Assembly: GCF_028009165.1 (NCBI RefSeq)
Contig: NC_079245.1
Location: 3,596,001 to 3,660,000, forward strand
Length of the DNA: 64,000 nt
From: Akanthomyces muscarius
Lineage: Eukaryota > Ascomycota > Sordariomycetes > Hypocreales > Cordycipitaceae
Direction: 5' to 3'
The notes beneath the pieces were generated by a model that did no database searches, was not told the origin of the DNA, and saw nothing but the letters and a program-made list of their open reading frames with translations. Made by a program: the position numbers and the translations under genes. The stretch's first letter is position 1; every line of letters starts with the position of its first letter. Positions 45,530 through 56,052 of this stretch are shown in pieces.

Positions 45530-46047
45530 TCAAGTCCAATTAGTAAATAGGTACTTGTAGCTCTCATGGCCGCTGGACTTTGGGAGAATCATGCGTAGCA
45601 CGCCACGTTCCATAGTGGCCGAAAGCTGGGGCTTCTCAAGCCCTGCTGGAAAGTTAAAGACTCGCGAGAATTCGCCAGTATGGCGTTCCTGAAGCCAGTA
45701 ATTGGGCTTCTTGTTCTCGTCGTGTTCTTTTGCGTCATCTCTCGTGTCTCCAGAAGAGTCGTGCTTGTCTTGCGAGGTTTTTGGCTCGCCTCCAGTGCTC
45801 GAGGCGAATGATGCCCCGACTTTGCCGGATATGAGCAACGTCCGCGACTCCGTAAGCTCAATGTTGAGATCCTCTTTCTTCATGCCAGGAAGCTCACCGA
45901 AGAGCTCATAGGCGTCTCCGATGTCGCAAATGTCGAATTTGGGCTGCCATGCAGCAGGATGCCCGAGATTCCGACGCCAATGGTGATCTGGGTCCAAGTA
46001 CTTTGGCGAGCGTCAAAATGGTATGGACTTGGAGTGAAGAGAGCCAT
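45530..46047 (-). CDS. HSP20 small heat-shock protein with unresolved 5' reading frame
   Basis: ATP-independent chaperone of the alpha-crystallin family. The long frame 45997-45530 encodes the whole domain: WQPKFDICDIGDAYELFGELPGMKKEDLNIEL, a Ser/Asp/Lys-rich insert, then a RHTGEFSRVFNFP-type strand and the MERGVLRMILPK strand. That frame has no ATG. The natural ATG at 46047 (MALFTPSPYHFDAR) is in another frame. Two explanations fit. One is a 41-bp intron (46028-45988, weak GTCCAT donor, CAG acceptor), giving 158 residues. The other is a one-base deletion near 46,000-46,010. The paralogue at 52,184 aligns through this segment (YEDFDNYLRR against LDPDHHWRR), which favours a frameshift or assembly error over the intron. 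Confidence 0.75.
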
Positions 46048-46817
46048 GGTATGTATTTAGCAAAGGTTATGATTGAATGGTTGTCTCTGGGGACAGGTTG
46101 AAGATGATGCTTTGGCTGAATTTAATAGAACTTGGACCTCTATTCTCATGGAAGCATACAGCTGATATGGGGCTGGATTTTATCAACATAAATATTGGTG
46201 CTGCGCCCAATTAAGCATCACGCCCGCATCGGGCCACGGCTGGTAGTGGTGTGATCGTGGGGTGATCGCGGGGGGTGATCGTGGACTGATGCGTTGGCTG
46301 GCGTCATGAAGTGTCAAGTCAATGGATTGGCTCTAAAGCTGACTTGGCGCATCGCCGCGTTGGTGAGATTCCCGTTTTGCAACCCATCTCTATTTTATTT
46401 GTACAGACACCAAACTAAAAACACATGATACGCTGGTAGTCGCTGCTGTGGTACATTTATTGTGGTATCCATCACATCACTCACACTAATGCTTACGCCA
46501 CGCCACCATATCCCGACCGCCAAAGAGGCGAACTTGACCCAGATTTGACGACAAGACTAGAACGTGTGAGAGAAATTAGTCTCATGAGCCGTGGCGAACC
46601 GAACTGAGGATATGTGGCTCAGGTTGGCAAACTGACAAATTCACGCCTTTGAGACGAACTGCAAGGAAGCCTGACCGCGGCTGCTCTGGACTATGAGTAC
46701 TATTGTTTTAACTACAGTTTGATTTCTAAATACCAAAAAAAAGCATTACAAATCGCCAAACCTTCACGAACATGAGGGTTATTCTGTAAATATACTGTGA
46801 CCTCAAGCCTCCTTGGC
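46048..46817. promoter_or_regulatory. HSP20 upstream region with three GTGATCG units
   Basis: GTGATCG occurs at 46251-46257, 46262-46268 and 46275-46281, embedded in G-rich sequence about 205-235 bp upstream of the HSP20 ATG. No perfect heat-shock element (alternating GAA/TTC blocks) was found by eye. The rest holds nothing recognisable. Confidence 0.4.
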
Positions 46818-47093
46818 TCAGCCACAGTTTCGTCGCATTCCGTTAACATCGCGTGCGACTTCAGTGAAACCCAACTTCTCGCCCTCCTTCGTTAAGGAGG
46901 CTGCTACTATACGGTGTTTAAAATCTTCCACGCAGTAATGAGGCGACATCGTTCGGGCCGGCTCCCCGGGTGAAGAGAAACTCATGGACAGAGTACAGCA
47001 CTCTCTGTGTTCCGTGGTGATGGGCGTATTGAAAGACGGGGACATTGAGGCTTTGGTAGCCTTGCTGGAAGCTGACCCAACAGTGTTATCCAT
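46818..47093 (-). CDS. Small hypothetical protein (91 aa)
   Basis: An ATG at 47093 opens a 91-residue frame of no recognised family. It is Ser/Thr-rich at the N-terminus with an ECCTLS segment, then HYCVEDFKHRIVAASLTKEG and a charged end. Support for it being a gene comes from the 5' side. There is a TATATAT string at about 47242-47249 on the same strand, then a candidate 60-bp leader intron (47167-47108, AG|GTTAGT donor, CACAG acceptor). There is no signal peptide or membrane segment. It lies between the HSP20 gene and the broken arrestin gene. It could be chance; RNA evidence would settle it. Confidence 0.33.
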   Translation of the reverse strand: MDNTVGSASSKATKASMSPSFNTPITTEHRECCTLSMSFSSPGEPARTMSPHYCVEDFKHRIVAASLTKEGEKLGFTEVARDVNGMRRNCG

Positions 47094-47711
47094 CTTTCCT
47101 TTCAATTCTGTGGGGGATTAACGAATGCCTTCCACTACTGAAGAGACTCAGGCGTGCGACAACTAACCTGTGCAGGGAAATTGTTCAAGTACTGAAGACT
47201 GTCTGATTTGGAAGGTGAGCTGAGCACTGCGTAGCAAGTGAATATATACTGTGTGCCCTCGTAAGATATACCAGCTCCTTGTTTAGAAGAGAGAAATAGC
47301 ACCATTAAGCCCTTAGAGACGAGCCGATATCGCGCTCCTGTAATGCCCGCTGATTTGGCAGAGAGCCACTAAACCCTGGGTGGTCTGTTTTGCAGGTTTG
47401 CAGTGGCGTGTTCAGAACTGTCCACCACTGTTCAGTCAGCCACGCCCCCCAATAAAGCTTTAAACATGCCATGCTTGAGTGCTCAACCAAAACTATGCAA
47501 CTTGATTATTAGCTAATGAAGTGGTGCGTGTTGCCAGGTTTCCAAGTCGATGGACCGGCGCAACGATGAGTTCTTTACGCCAGCGTAGTAAAGCCTTGCG
47601 AGCATTACCACAAGTAAAGTCCCTTCTGCAGCTAACGCCCAAACTTGGCGAGACACGTCACAATGATTGCGTCAGATGCACCTTCAGAAGTGAATTGGGA
47701 ATAAAGCTATA
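47094..47711. other. Intergenic region, tentative small-gene promoter
   Basis: Contains the TATA-like string and possible leader intron of the small gene to the left, and the 3' side of the arrestin gene. Nothing else is recognised. Confidence 0.4.
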
Positions 47712-49218
47712 CTAAAAGTACGTCGCAATTATACTGTAGAAATCACCACTGCCACTCACTGGGGGGTTTGTAGGCAGATCAGTACTGTTTGCCTGCTCGA
47801 TATCATGGCCTGCAGACAAAGGTCTACGATCTTGATATTCGACCGACCATTCACAGATGTACGAAGGTGGCCTAGGCGGCACATCTTCATACAGAGGTAG
47901 CGGCTCATTGTCCCAGCTGATACTCGTGCCCGAGCACTCGGTGAGGATGATACCAAAGTGCATACGGAGCATAAGGCAAGCGCTGTAGCCCCTGGAGACG
48001 GTGAGCTCGAGAAAGAGTGAATGCGAGACCTGCATGCCGTCGTCCGTCTTGGCGTCGCACGTGTACCTCGACTTGTAGAGGTGGGAGTGCGCTGGGCGGA
48101 CGAAGTATTCAACATCTATGACAGAACAGCAGGCGCTGGAATAATCCAACTTCCACCCCTTGCTTGTACAGCTGCTTCTCGCCAATGACGCGGACCTCGC
48201 TGCGGGTGATGCCCTGCAAGCCATTACCACAGCCGACCTTGTTGGCGGCGGCCATGTGCTTGTCGCAAATGGGTGCAATGGTCTTGATGGTTTCCTCAAG
48301 CCTCCATGCCACTTTCTTTAGCTTCCACAGGTCCATCGTCTCGGCATTTTCCTCATGCGCCACAACGCCGTCGATCGTGAGTGTCAGGCTATTGCTGCCA
48401 GTAGGGTTTATTACCGAATTGTACTTGGCGTAGACGGCAATGTTCAAAGACGGGAATCTGCGGACCGTTTGACGGGGAAAGATTGGCTCAGGAATGGAGC
48501 GCCTGACGAGAAGATTGCGTTCGATTTTGAGCTGCGTGGGGGGCCGGGCGAGGGCAGTGCTGTGCGAAACTTGCGCCATGGCCATAAACTCGTAGGAAAT
48601 GGACATTACTGGTGTATCCTTGCTAGCGGGCAGCTTGCCGTCGAGGAAGCCGGAAAATGGAAACGTGTGTCGACCCCGGCTCAATCTTGTGGTGTACCCT
48701 AGGAGAACCCAGGCCTGAATCTCAACATCATGATGCTGGCGCTCGTGGCAGTGGCTTTGGTAAGGGCGCGTGTAGACTGTATGAGCCTGGATAGTAGCTT
48801 TCAAGCTATCAATCTCAACGAAGTCATCGCTTATGTCGAGGAACAGCTGGCCAGAAATCAGTGCGCCGGCGCTATCCCTGTGCGTGCCGTGGAAGACGAT
48901 GGGTGGAGTCTCGATGTTATAGTCGATAGCGGCGACGCTGCATGAGGTCGACTGTAACTCGCCTATTGGAGAGCTGGACGAGCGGTTAAACGGATACGAC
49001 GGCTTGCAGTGTTTCTTGAGGGTATCAATGAGGTTGTGGGACTTGACAGTACCCTGCTCCTCCGAGTCGAGTTGATTTGGACTGCCAGAAACGAAGTTGT
49101 TGCTAGCTGAAGCATGCGTGCCGTAGCGAGCATCGTAATGTGCCATGTTTCCCGAGCACCCGCCTTTCGCAAATTGCGGCAAGCTGCTAGCTAAAAGTCG
49201 AAACATATCCGAGGCCAT
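47712..49218 (-). pseudogene. LDB19/Art1-type arrestin with a one-base frameshift
   Basis: Art1/Ldb19 arrestins recruit the Rsp5 ubiquitin ligase to plasma-membrane transporters for endocytosis. From the ATG at 49218 one frame runs to 48109 and contains the arrestin N-terminal fold: PPIVFHGTHRDSAGALISGQL, RGRHTFPFSGFLDGKLPAS and ISYEFMAMAQ. The conserved continuation (GWKLDYSS, then DDGMQVSHSLFLELTV, SWDNEPLPLYEDVPPRPPSY) is in the next frame, ending at 47712. The switch is at a 4-nt C run on the + strand (48156-48159): one base fewer would keep a single frame of about 501 residues. No intron can explain it, because the family motif lies right across the join. It is a recent pseudogene or a homopolymer error. 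It is shorter than canonical Art1, so probably a paralogue. No PPxY motif was recognised beyond LPLYEDVPP. Confidence 0.72.
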
Positions 49219-50932
49219 TTAGGACAAATCTGTTGTGTGGGGCGGAGCGAAGCAATTTGAAAGGATATCAAAGGAATATGAAAGCCGTCAAACTCAATCA
49301 CCCACAATGGAAAAAGAGAGGTTCGGCGAATCTGGTCGGCGTCACAGAGAATGCCCTACCCTTTCTGTCGGTCTTTGTACCGAGAAAGGGGCATAGATAG
49401 TGCGTCTCAGATATGTCAATCGTATTTAAATCTTTCCAGGGGACTAAAAAAGAGAGAAATATAGTAAATGTTTTGTCCGAAAGTGCCGGTGCTTAGTAGG
49501 CGACACCAGGTTGAAATGCCCGATAGAAGATTCAAATCTCAGACTTGGTTGTCGGCAATGCAACGCCTGTGTAGGTGAGCGCACAAGGCTTCGCGTATTA
49601 TTCTTTGACAAGAACGGCGGTGTGTTGCTGCGGGATTTCGGTAGCCATACAGTGCTGGTTACTTGCCAGCTGGTTGTGGAAGACACTGGTGGTTAAGTAC
49701 GAAGTTCTGAGCTGGCGTGGTATCGATGCAAATATGGGAATGAGAGCATGGGGAAAGGAGCACTGCAAACTGGGGTGTATGGGGAAGACAGAATTCTGAC
49801 ATTTGAACTGCTGTTCTTGTGTACTACTTTTGGGGGGGGGGGCATTCCAGCGCGCAAGAAGGATGGAGATGCATGTAATCAGACTCTTTTTCATGGCCAC
49901 GCCAGGTTCGCAGCGATAGCATTGCGGCCGAAGAGGTATTATGCCGCCTGAAGCCACTCGTGGCCGCGCCGCTCTTCCAGGCTTTCGTACAATCAACGCT
50001 AACGCTGCTTCTTCGCGCAAATTGTGGTGGCGATACTGCCATGCCAATGATGCACCACGCCATTCATTCGCACGCTGTGCGGTCGCGCATCACGCCACTC
50101 GGATGTTAAACCATCTATCATGTCATTTAAATGGACAGATCTCTGCGATATCATTGTGGTTAGCTGTTTGCTACCCTACGCACGTGCCCTTGGCTGCCTC
50201 TTTTCATCAGTCGTCCGGAGATATCTCATTCCCCGGACCGGGGAAGCGGCGCCTTATCCTGCTTGGGTTGACTAGGCTGAAGTTCAATTAAAGTAAATTA
50301 AACTCATAGTAGTACGCATTTTGTACGACCCACCAAAATTACATGCATTGCCTTCGGAAACCTAGCCGGGTATTAAAGTTGCAACTTAAAATTATAATAT
50401 GCCGTGGGTGTCTATTTTCTTCTTCTGGGGAACAGTAGTCCGTTCTGAACATTTGAGCTCTTCATCCCACTTGTAGTTGTGACTACAACAATGTATAGAT
50501 GGCGTGTAAGTGGTGTCTAATGAGCCATGCCTGTATGTCTCATGCTGACTGCCTAGTTCTTACTTAGACGCTTTGTTCAGGTTGCCATCGACTCAATACG
50601 TGGCGTGATATGATACGTCTCGCTATCTACTAGTGTGTCTAAGTACAATGAGATGTTCCTTTACTGGCAAGAAATTGGCACAAATGTGAGCACAATAAGC
50701 CACAAAACAAGCGCCAAAAGCAATCTGTGGCGTGATGAGAAGAACATATATTCAATGGCCCAGCTTGGCTGATACGAGACGGGTATCGCGAAGCGAGGAC
50801 GGCTGAGGCGTCAGCATATTTGGCCGACCGGAGAGCGACCATATAGGTCGTGAATCTCTCCAGGATTCGCACCACGGGGCAGAAACACAAATTTGGCGCC
50901 GTCAAAAAAGTCACCCCGCCACACCAAAAACC
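49219..50932. other. 1.7-kb intergenic region
   Basis: No gene is supported. It includes an 11-nt G run (49,832-49,842). The last few hundred bases are presumably the promoter of the gene at 50,933. Confidence 0.5.
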
Positions 50933-51403
50933 ATGTCAGGAATGCCAAGAGTCGACACAGCAATCGGTGCAATCGGTGCCGTGGAGATGGCAGATCAAAT
51001 CATGCGTGGCATTCGCGACGACCGCGAGCACCAACAACACGGCGCACAAAACCACTACGTGAAAGCTGCAATAGCTGGTGCGATTGCCATTGGCGCATAT
51101 GAGATGCTTAGGAGAGACGAGAGCCATGCTACTGCCAAAGACAATCATCTCTCACACCATGATGGAGCAGGTGCAGACGGGGCAGCCTCTGTTCACGGGT
51201 CCGATGGACACCACAAGGGAAATGACCACAAGAAACATCACCACAAGGGAGGTTACACCGATTTTGTAGCAGAGGCCCTTGGGGCATACAGTGTTGGACG
51301 GCAAGCAATGGGTCACTCTGATCACAATATACTCAAACTTGTTGCTGAAGGATTGGGAGCCATTGCGCTAAGCAAGGAGGCAAAGAAGGAGCTAGCAGAA
51401 TAG
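50933..51403 (+). CDS. His-rich, Gly/Ala-helix hypothetical protein (156 aa)
   Basis: Single exon from ATG 50933. I do not recognise a named family. There are two Gly/Ala-rich hydrophobic helices: about 41-57 (YVKAAIAGAIAIGAYEML) and about 110-150 (DFVAEALGAYSVGRQAMG, KLVAEGLGAIALSKEAKKEL). A long His/Lys/Gly/Asp linker (about 75-108, KHHHKGG-type) lies between them. The pattern of small-residue helices resembles glycine-zipper segments of fungal stress-related proteins. The His cluster could bind metal. There is no signal peptide. Its position between two HSP20 genes hints at a stress-linked role, but this is only inference. Confidence 0.62.
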   Translation: MSGMPRVDTAIGAIGAVEMADQIMRGIRDDREHQQHGAQNHYVKAAIAGAIAIGAYEMLRRDESHATAKDNHLSHHDGAGADGAASVHGSDGHHKGNDHKKHHHKGGYTDFVAEALGAYSVGRQAMGHSDHNILKLVAEGLGAIALSKEAKKELAE

Positions 51404-52183
51404 ACTATTGCAAGATATACGTGTGGAAGTACTGGTATGCAGTAAGGGGCTAAGCCTTGATACAATCCTTTTTGCTTCTTCTTTCTTCACCAGCAGGTTG
51501 AACTAGTAATCACGTAATATAATTTAGTGCTTAGGGCTTGGCTTTGATCAGTCGTTTCTGAAGTTAGGCATAGCCAAGCAACAAAGCTGTTAACATTAGA
51601 TGATGGAGCGCGCGAGGCCGATACAGGTTTTTTTTTTATTTTTTTATTTGCTGCCTGATTAAGGTTGTATAACCGTGGCGCGTCGAAAGAAAAATATTGA
51701 GTTCCGAAAATGGCAAAAAAGTTGACCGCAGACATTATTTCCGTCCCACAGCAAATTGTGAGGAAATATGAGGTCGCAAGCGTAGAGACAAAAGATAAAA
51801 AGTCATGCGGCGCCACCCAATCGCTCTCTGGAGCGTCCATTGCATTGGATTGGCTGCATCGAGAATATTTCACTCGCACCATGTCAATTAATTTCCTCTG
51901 TATTAAAGTCAACTGGTGGCGTGATTGCCTGGATGCAGCGTTGTGGTGTCATGAGGTGTGGCGTGGTGTGCGTCATACGGACGAGAAAGCACCATGTTTT
52001 ACCTACCAGTCAACACTGTACATCTAATATGCCGGTATAAAGCACAGTGAGATCCGTTACGTTTCATTGCAACATGAATAAGCTCAAAGAGTCAAGCAAC
52101 CGCATCACATGCCCCGTTTCAGAGCCGCATCTTCCCAGTCTACCCCCCAACAACAAAAGCAAACCCCTTTTCAGGAATTCAAA
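51404..52183. promoter_or_regulatory. Intergenic region and HSP20 promoter
   Basis: No gene until the HSP20 start. A TATAAA box is present at 52036-52041, about 145 bp upstream of the chosen ATG. ATGs at 52,075 (short upstream frame) and 52,109 (in frame with HSP20) lie between them. A T-rich run occurs at about 51,629-51,648. Confidence 0.5.
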
Positions 52184-52735
52184 ATGGCATTTAATAATCC
52201 GGGTCTTCACCGAATCGACCGCCCGTTTCTGCCTCTGTACCATATCTACGAAGATTTCGACAATTACCTGCGTCGCGCGAGTGGACACGCCGCGGTTGGA
52301 TGGCAGCCCAAGTTTGACATTGACGAGACCAAAGAGGCGTATCAGCTGTATGGAGAATTTCCAGGAATAAAGAAGGAAGACGTCAAAATCGAGTTTCCTG
52401 AGCCGCAGACGATACATATCCACGGCGAGCGGAAGCAGAGTGACACTGGCAGCAGCCCTCAGTCGACGGGGGCCGGCGGCGACGGGACCGATTTCGACCA
52501 GCAGCGCAGGAATGGGAAGGGAGAAGAAGCCACGGCGGAAGTAGAGAACGAGAGGCTGGCCGATGAGCCCAAGAAGTGGCTTACGGAGCGGCGCACGGGC
52601 GATTTTTCTCGCATATTCACGTTTCCGGGTCGTGTCGAGCACGACAATGTCAGTGCTGTAATGGAAGATGGCATTCTCATGGTCACAGTACCAAAGTTGG
52701 AGCCTCATGCTGCTCACCAGGTTACCATTCAATGA
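52184..52735 (+). CDS. HSP20 small heat-shock protein
   Basis: Alpha-crystallin-type chaperone, Hsp30-like, 183 residues from ATG 52184 (MAFNNPGLHRIDRP). The alpha-crystallin domain starts at WQPKFDIDETKEAYQLYGEFPGIKKEDVKIEF and resumes after an insert (GSSPQSTGAGGDG through the charged EENA-type region), as in fungal Hsp30, with ERRTGDFSRIFTFP and the VSAVMEDGILMVTVPK strand. An in-frame upstream ATG at 52109 would add 25 residues of Gln/Ser-rich sequence. I prefer the downstream start because the paralogue at 45,530 begins similarly (MALFTP). A TATA box at 52036-52041 supports an inducible promoter. Confidence 0.9.
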   Translation: MAFNNPGLHRIDRPFLPLYHIYEDFDNYLRRASGHAAVGWQPKFDIDETKEAYQLYGEFPGIKKEDVKIEFPEPQTIHIHGERKQSDTGSSPQSTGAGGDGTDFDQQRRNGKGEEATAEVENERLADEPKKWLTERRTGDFSRIFTFPGRVEHDNVSAVMEDGILMVTVPKLEPHAAHQVTIQ

Positions 52736-53635
52736 AGAGCCGGCGGATAATGGGGCGAGCGCCAGTGAATAGTTTGGTGTGACAGCTGCCCAAAGAACCT
52801 TGATAGTCTCTTCTACCTCCATAGTCCGTCAATCAATACAAATTGAGGCCGTCAACAGCATCCTGATCGTTTTCGTGTCGGGATACCCACCGGCACCAAG
52901 AATCAACTATTGCACATCGACTTAATCGACAACGGCAAAGTTGGCTAATCTGGTTTTATGGTTGTTTTATAACCAGAAACTCTGTCCAACATTGGAAAAA
53001 CAACTTCAAAGTCGGAGCTGGCGGCGGCGAGGCTGGTGTCAGCTTAATAGGTACCTACCTATACCCTTTCATAGACGCCATCGGCCGTCCACAGAGAAAC
53101 CATGGGGACATTTATTTGATCAGATGTATTCTTGGCAGGCGCCTGTCCTTACCAACGTTGCTGTCGAATACGATTGCCACAGTATCTACTTGTTGTCCAG
53201 ATATGCTCTCGGCGGTCCTGATGTCAAGACAGAGGTGATCAACGCCGGCATAATGCAGCACAGGCTCGAGGCTGATCCCAAGCGAAAAAAGTTCGCGTAT
53301 GTCATCTTCAGCCATCGTCATGGCCAAGTCCGCATTCGTCTCAATCACATGCCATTACAGATCGACAGACTTGAAGATGAGCAAGCATACGAGCGGTTGC
53401 AGCAATTTGTCAAAAGCAACGCTGCTCGCATTGCTCGAGAGAATCGCGCGAGCTATCCAGTTCAAGATAGTCAGAAATGACTATTGGGCAGGGTACATTG
53501 GAGGGGGCATGTTAGAAAACACACTAACGACACTTTGAAATTTGAAATGAGGCTATTAGGTTATAGTAGGTTGCCACGGCGCTCACTTTTCGTATCACGA
53601 TGAAACGAACAAAAGTTGCGCTTTTTTTGTCTATC
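52736..53635. other. Intergenic region with a weak ORF
   Basis: Apart from the doubtful frame at 53,124 nothing is recognised. A TAGGTACCTACCTATACCC string lies near 53,050. Confidence 0.4.
53124..53480 (+). CDS. Doubtful hypothetical protein (118 aa), possibly a gene remnant
   Basis: The first ATG in a longer open frame is at 53124 and gives 118 residues. The sequence looks protein-like rather than random: VAVEYDCHSIYLLSRYALGGPDV, FAYVIFSHRHGQVRIRL, then a helical EDEQAYERLQQFVKSNAARIARENRA tail. No family is recognised. The open frame continues upstream to about 52,941 without an ATG, so the true start could be in an unseen exon or the gene may be truncated. Confidence 0.3.
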   Translation: MYSWQAPVLTNVAVEYDCHSIYLLSRYALGGPDVKTEVINAGIMQHRLEADPKRKKFAYVIFSHRHGQVRIRLNHMPLQIDRLEDEQAYERLQQFVKSNAARIARENRASYPVQDSQK

Positions 53636-56052
53636 TCAGCGCCCGCCAAGCCGTGATTCTTCGTTTCGTTTCATCTCGATAACAATATCAGTCAACTTAT
53701 CCAGCTTCCTGTTCAACTCCCCAACCTGTGCCTCGAGTGCGACACGCTTCGCCTCTCCCGACCCGTGCTCCACCGCAGTCCTCTCCTGCGAATGCAGCAC
53801 AGTCCGCCGTCGCTTCGTGCGTTTTCGTCCCCTCTCCGCTCTCCCCGTGTCGCGTCTGGACTCTGCGCGGCCGAATCCCTCGACCGGGTGCAATATAGAG
53901 CCCCCCGGCAGCTGCGGCAGCCCCTCGACCGTGCTCCGCCTCGTCAGCATCTCGTAGAGCCGAATGACGGCAACAATCGGCGTGTGCGTCGCCTTGAGCA
54001 GCCAGATGCGGCCACCCCGAAAGGTGTCGTCGCTGCGCAGCACCAGCCGCCAGGGGCGAAACACGAGCAGCGCGAGCAGGTTGAAGGGCGGGTAGAAGTG
54101 GGTGAGGCGGTTGCTGGTCGAGGCCTCGAGGACGTAGACGCTGTAGACGTAGACGTACTCGACGTGCGCCTGGTCCATGACGCGCGCGAAGCTGTTGGCG
54201 AGCAGACCGGCGAGCGAGCCCATGAGGAGGAAAGTGGACATTGTGATGAAGACAATCATGAGCGGCGGGCCAAAGACGGGGTCAATGTCGTGCATGATCT
54301 CGAGGCCGACGTAGCTGGAGCCGAAGAAGATTTTGCCCAGGACGCCGGCCATCTGGACAAGGGTGAAGTGGTCGCGGCCGAGGAGCGAAAAGGTGGTGAG
54401 GAAGCCGCAGTAGATGATGAGGATGATGACCATGAACTTGACAAAGTCAATGGTCATTTCTTTTAGGCAGGGAATGAGGATGCCCCATGAGGGATTGAGG
54501 GAGAGGAGAGAGCACATCCGGGGGACGAGAAAAAGGGCCTCGAGAGCGAGAATGTCAAAGGCAGTGTTGTTGATGGACGTGCTTTGCTGTATAACGCCGG
54601 TGATTCCTACATCTGTCAGCATAACAACACAATACACAAGATGTGAGTAGAGGGCATACTTAGTACCGCAAAGACGCATCCAAGCAGCATCATGATCAAG
54701 TCGCACACGTTCCAGATGTCCGTCACGTAAAAGACGGACCCGGCATCGAGCCACTCGCTAAACTCGTCGTAGCAAAACGCCGCGATCCACACCCAGAGCA
54801 CGGCCTCGGTGGCCGTGACGCGGTCCGACACGCGCCGTATCAGCACCGTGTAGTACAGGTACAGGAAGACGAGGAAGAAGAGGGCCTCAAAGGTCTTGAG
54901 GTACTTGGGCACGCGCAGGCGCGAGTACAGGTCCGTCTTGTGCGGGTCGTAGAGGCGCGGCGTCTTGGTGGCGTGCACCGACAGCGAGTCCCAGAAGATG
55001 ATTTCGCCGTGCCAGATGCCCGTCACGATGCGCTGCACGACGCTGCGCCCGAGGAAGCGCTTGGCGTTGGCGACGACGGCGATCTCGAGCGCGTTGAGCG
55101 TGCGGAACGCGACGGCGGGATCCGTGTCGCCAGCCTCGTCCGAGGTCGCTGCTTCGTCGTCGTCATCGTCAGTGACGGTGGCGGCAGACGAGACGGAGCC
55201 CAGAAGCAGTGAGCGGCGGGACGAGGTCCCTGCCTGGGCGGCGAGGCGAAGATTGAGGCCGTAGTCGCCGTCCGGTTTCGTCTTGGCGCGGTGCAGCAGC
55301 AGGGGAGACGACTCGGAGGCGTGCCGCCGCTGCTGCTGGGATTCCTCGTCGGGGCTGCGTGGACGGCGCGAGGCGTGCGGATCGGGAATCTCATACAGGC
55401 AGAAGCGCAGGGCGTCGGCGTCGGAGAGCCGCGCGAGGAAGCGCCAGGCGACAATCTCGCACGCCGAGGCGCGGGCGTCGCTCAGAGTCTGATCATGCCG
55501 ATCGGTGTCGTAGTGCCATTTTAGTGCGCTGAGTTTTCCGCGTGGACATGGCGTGAGCAGGGGAAAGACGGCAGAGGGCGCGCTTCTCACACGGCGTGGG
55601 CGCAAAGGAAGCGGGCTTACAGCAGGGCATTCACGATGAGCGGGTTCTGGCACGTCGCGCCGAGATGGTTGGCGAGGTCGCGCAGGGGGGCGCCCGCGGC
55701 CGTCGTGCGGAGCTGCTCGAAAGTGCTGGGGAGCTCAATCACGGAACGGAAATATCTACATGGGGTGAAGAACAGGATCGACTGGTTAGCGATGAGGCAT
55801 CGATTATGAGGGGCGCTCAAGGATGGTCCCGGCCGGAAGCAAAAGGAGCAAGTGGATGCCCACGTACGGGGAGAGCTTCTTGATGACGGAGCGGAAATCC
55901 TCGTCGTCGGCAATGTCTGGCAGGGGACAGTCGTAGGGGGCCGTGTCGACGCTCTCGTCGCGCGTCATGTCGGCGGGCGCTTGGCGTGCAGAGTCGAGGT
56001 CATGCTGGCTGCCGCGATCGCGGTGGGAAAAGTAGAACCGGTGTTGCGTCAT
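53636..56052 (-). CDS. YVC1: Vacuolar TRP-type cation channel, Yvc1 family
   Basis: Yvc1/TRPY channels release calcium from the fungal vacuole on osmotic shock. Four exons (56052-55868, 55755-55621, 55528-54660, 54612-53636) join to 721 residues; all three joins keep frame. The cytosolic N-terminus holds PYFRSVIELPSTFEQLRTTAAG and ACEIVAWRFLARL, then a Ser/Asp-rich acidic insert. The membrane region starts near TFEALFFLVFLYLYYTVLI, with further helices through DIWNVCDLIMMLLGCVFAVL, the TAFDILALEALFLVPRMCSLLSL segment, VKFMVIILIIYCGFLTTFSLL, the pore-region KIFFGSSYVGLEIMHDIDPVFGPPLM, and IVFITMSTFLLMGSLAGLLANS. The conserved YSVYVLEASTSNRLTHFYPPFNL follows. The C-terminus is basic with a coiled coil (about 690-715). 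Length and motif order fit the family well. Confidence 0.93.

Noticed and set aside
53765..54466. 233-codon frame antisense to YVC1
   Set aside because: No ATG-supported gene; mirror of a conserved channel exon.
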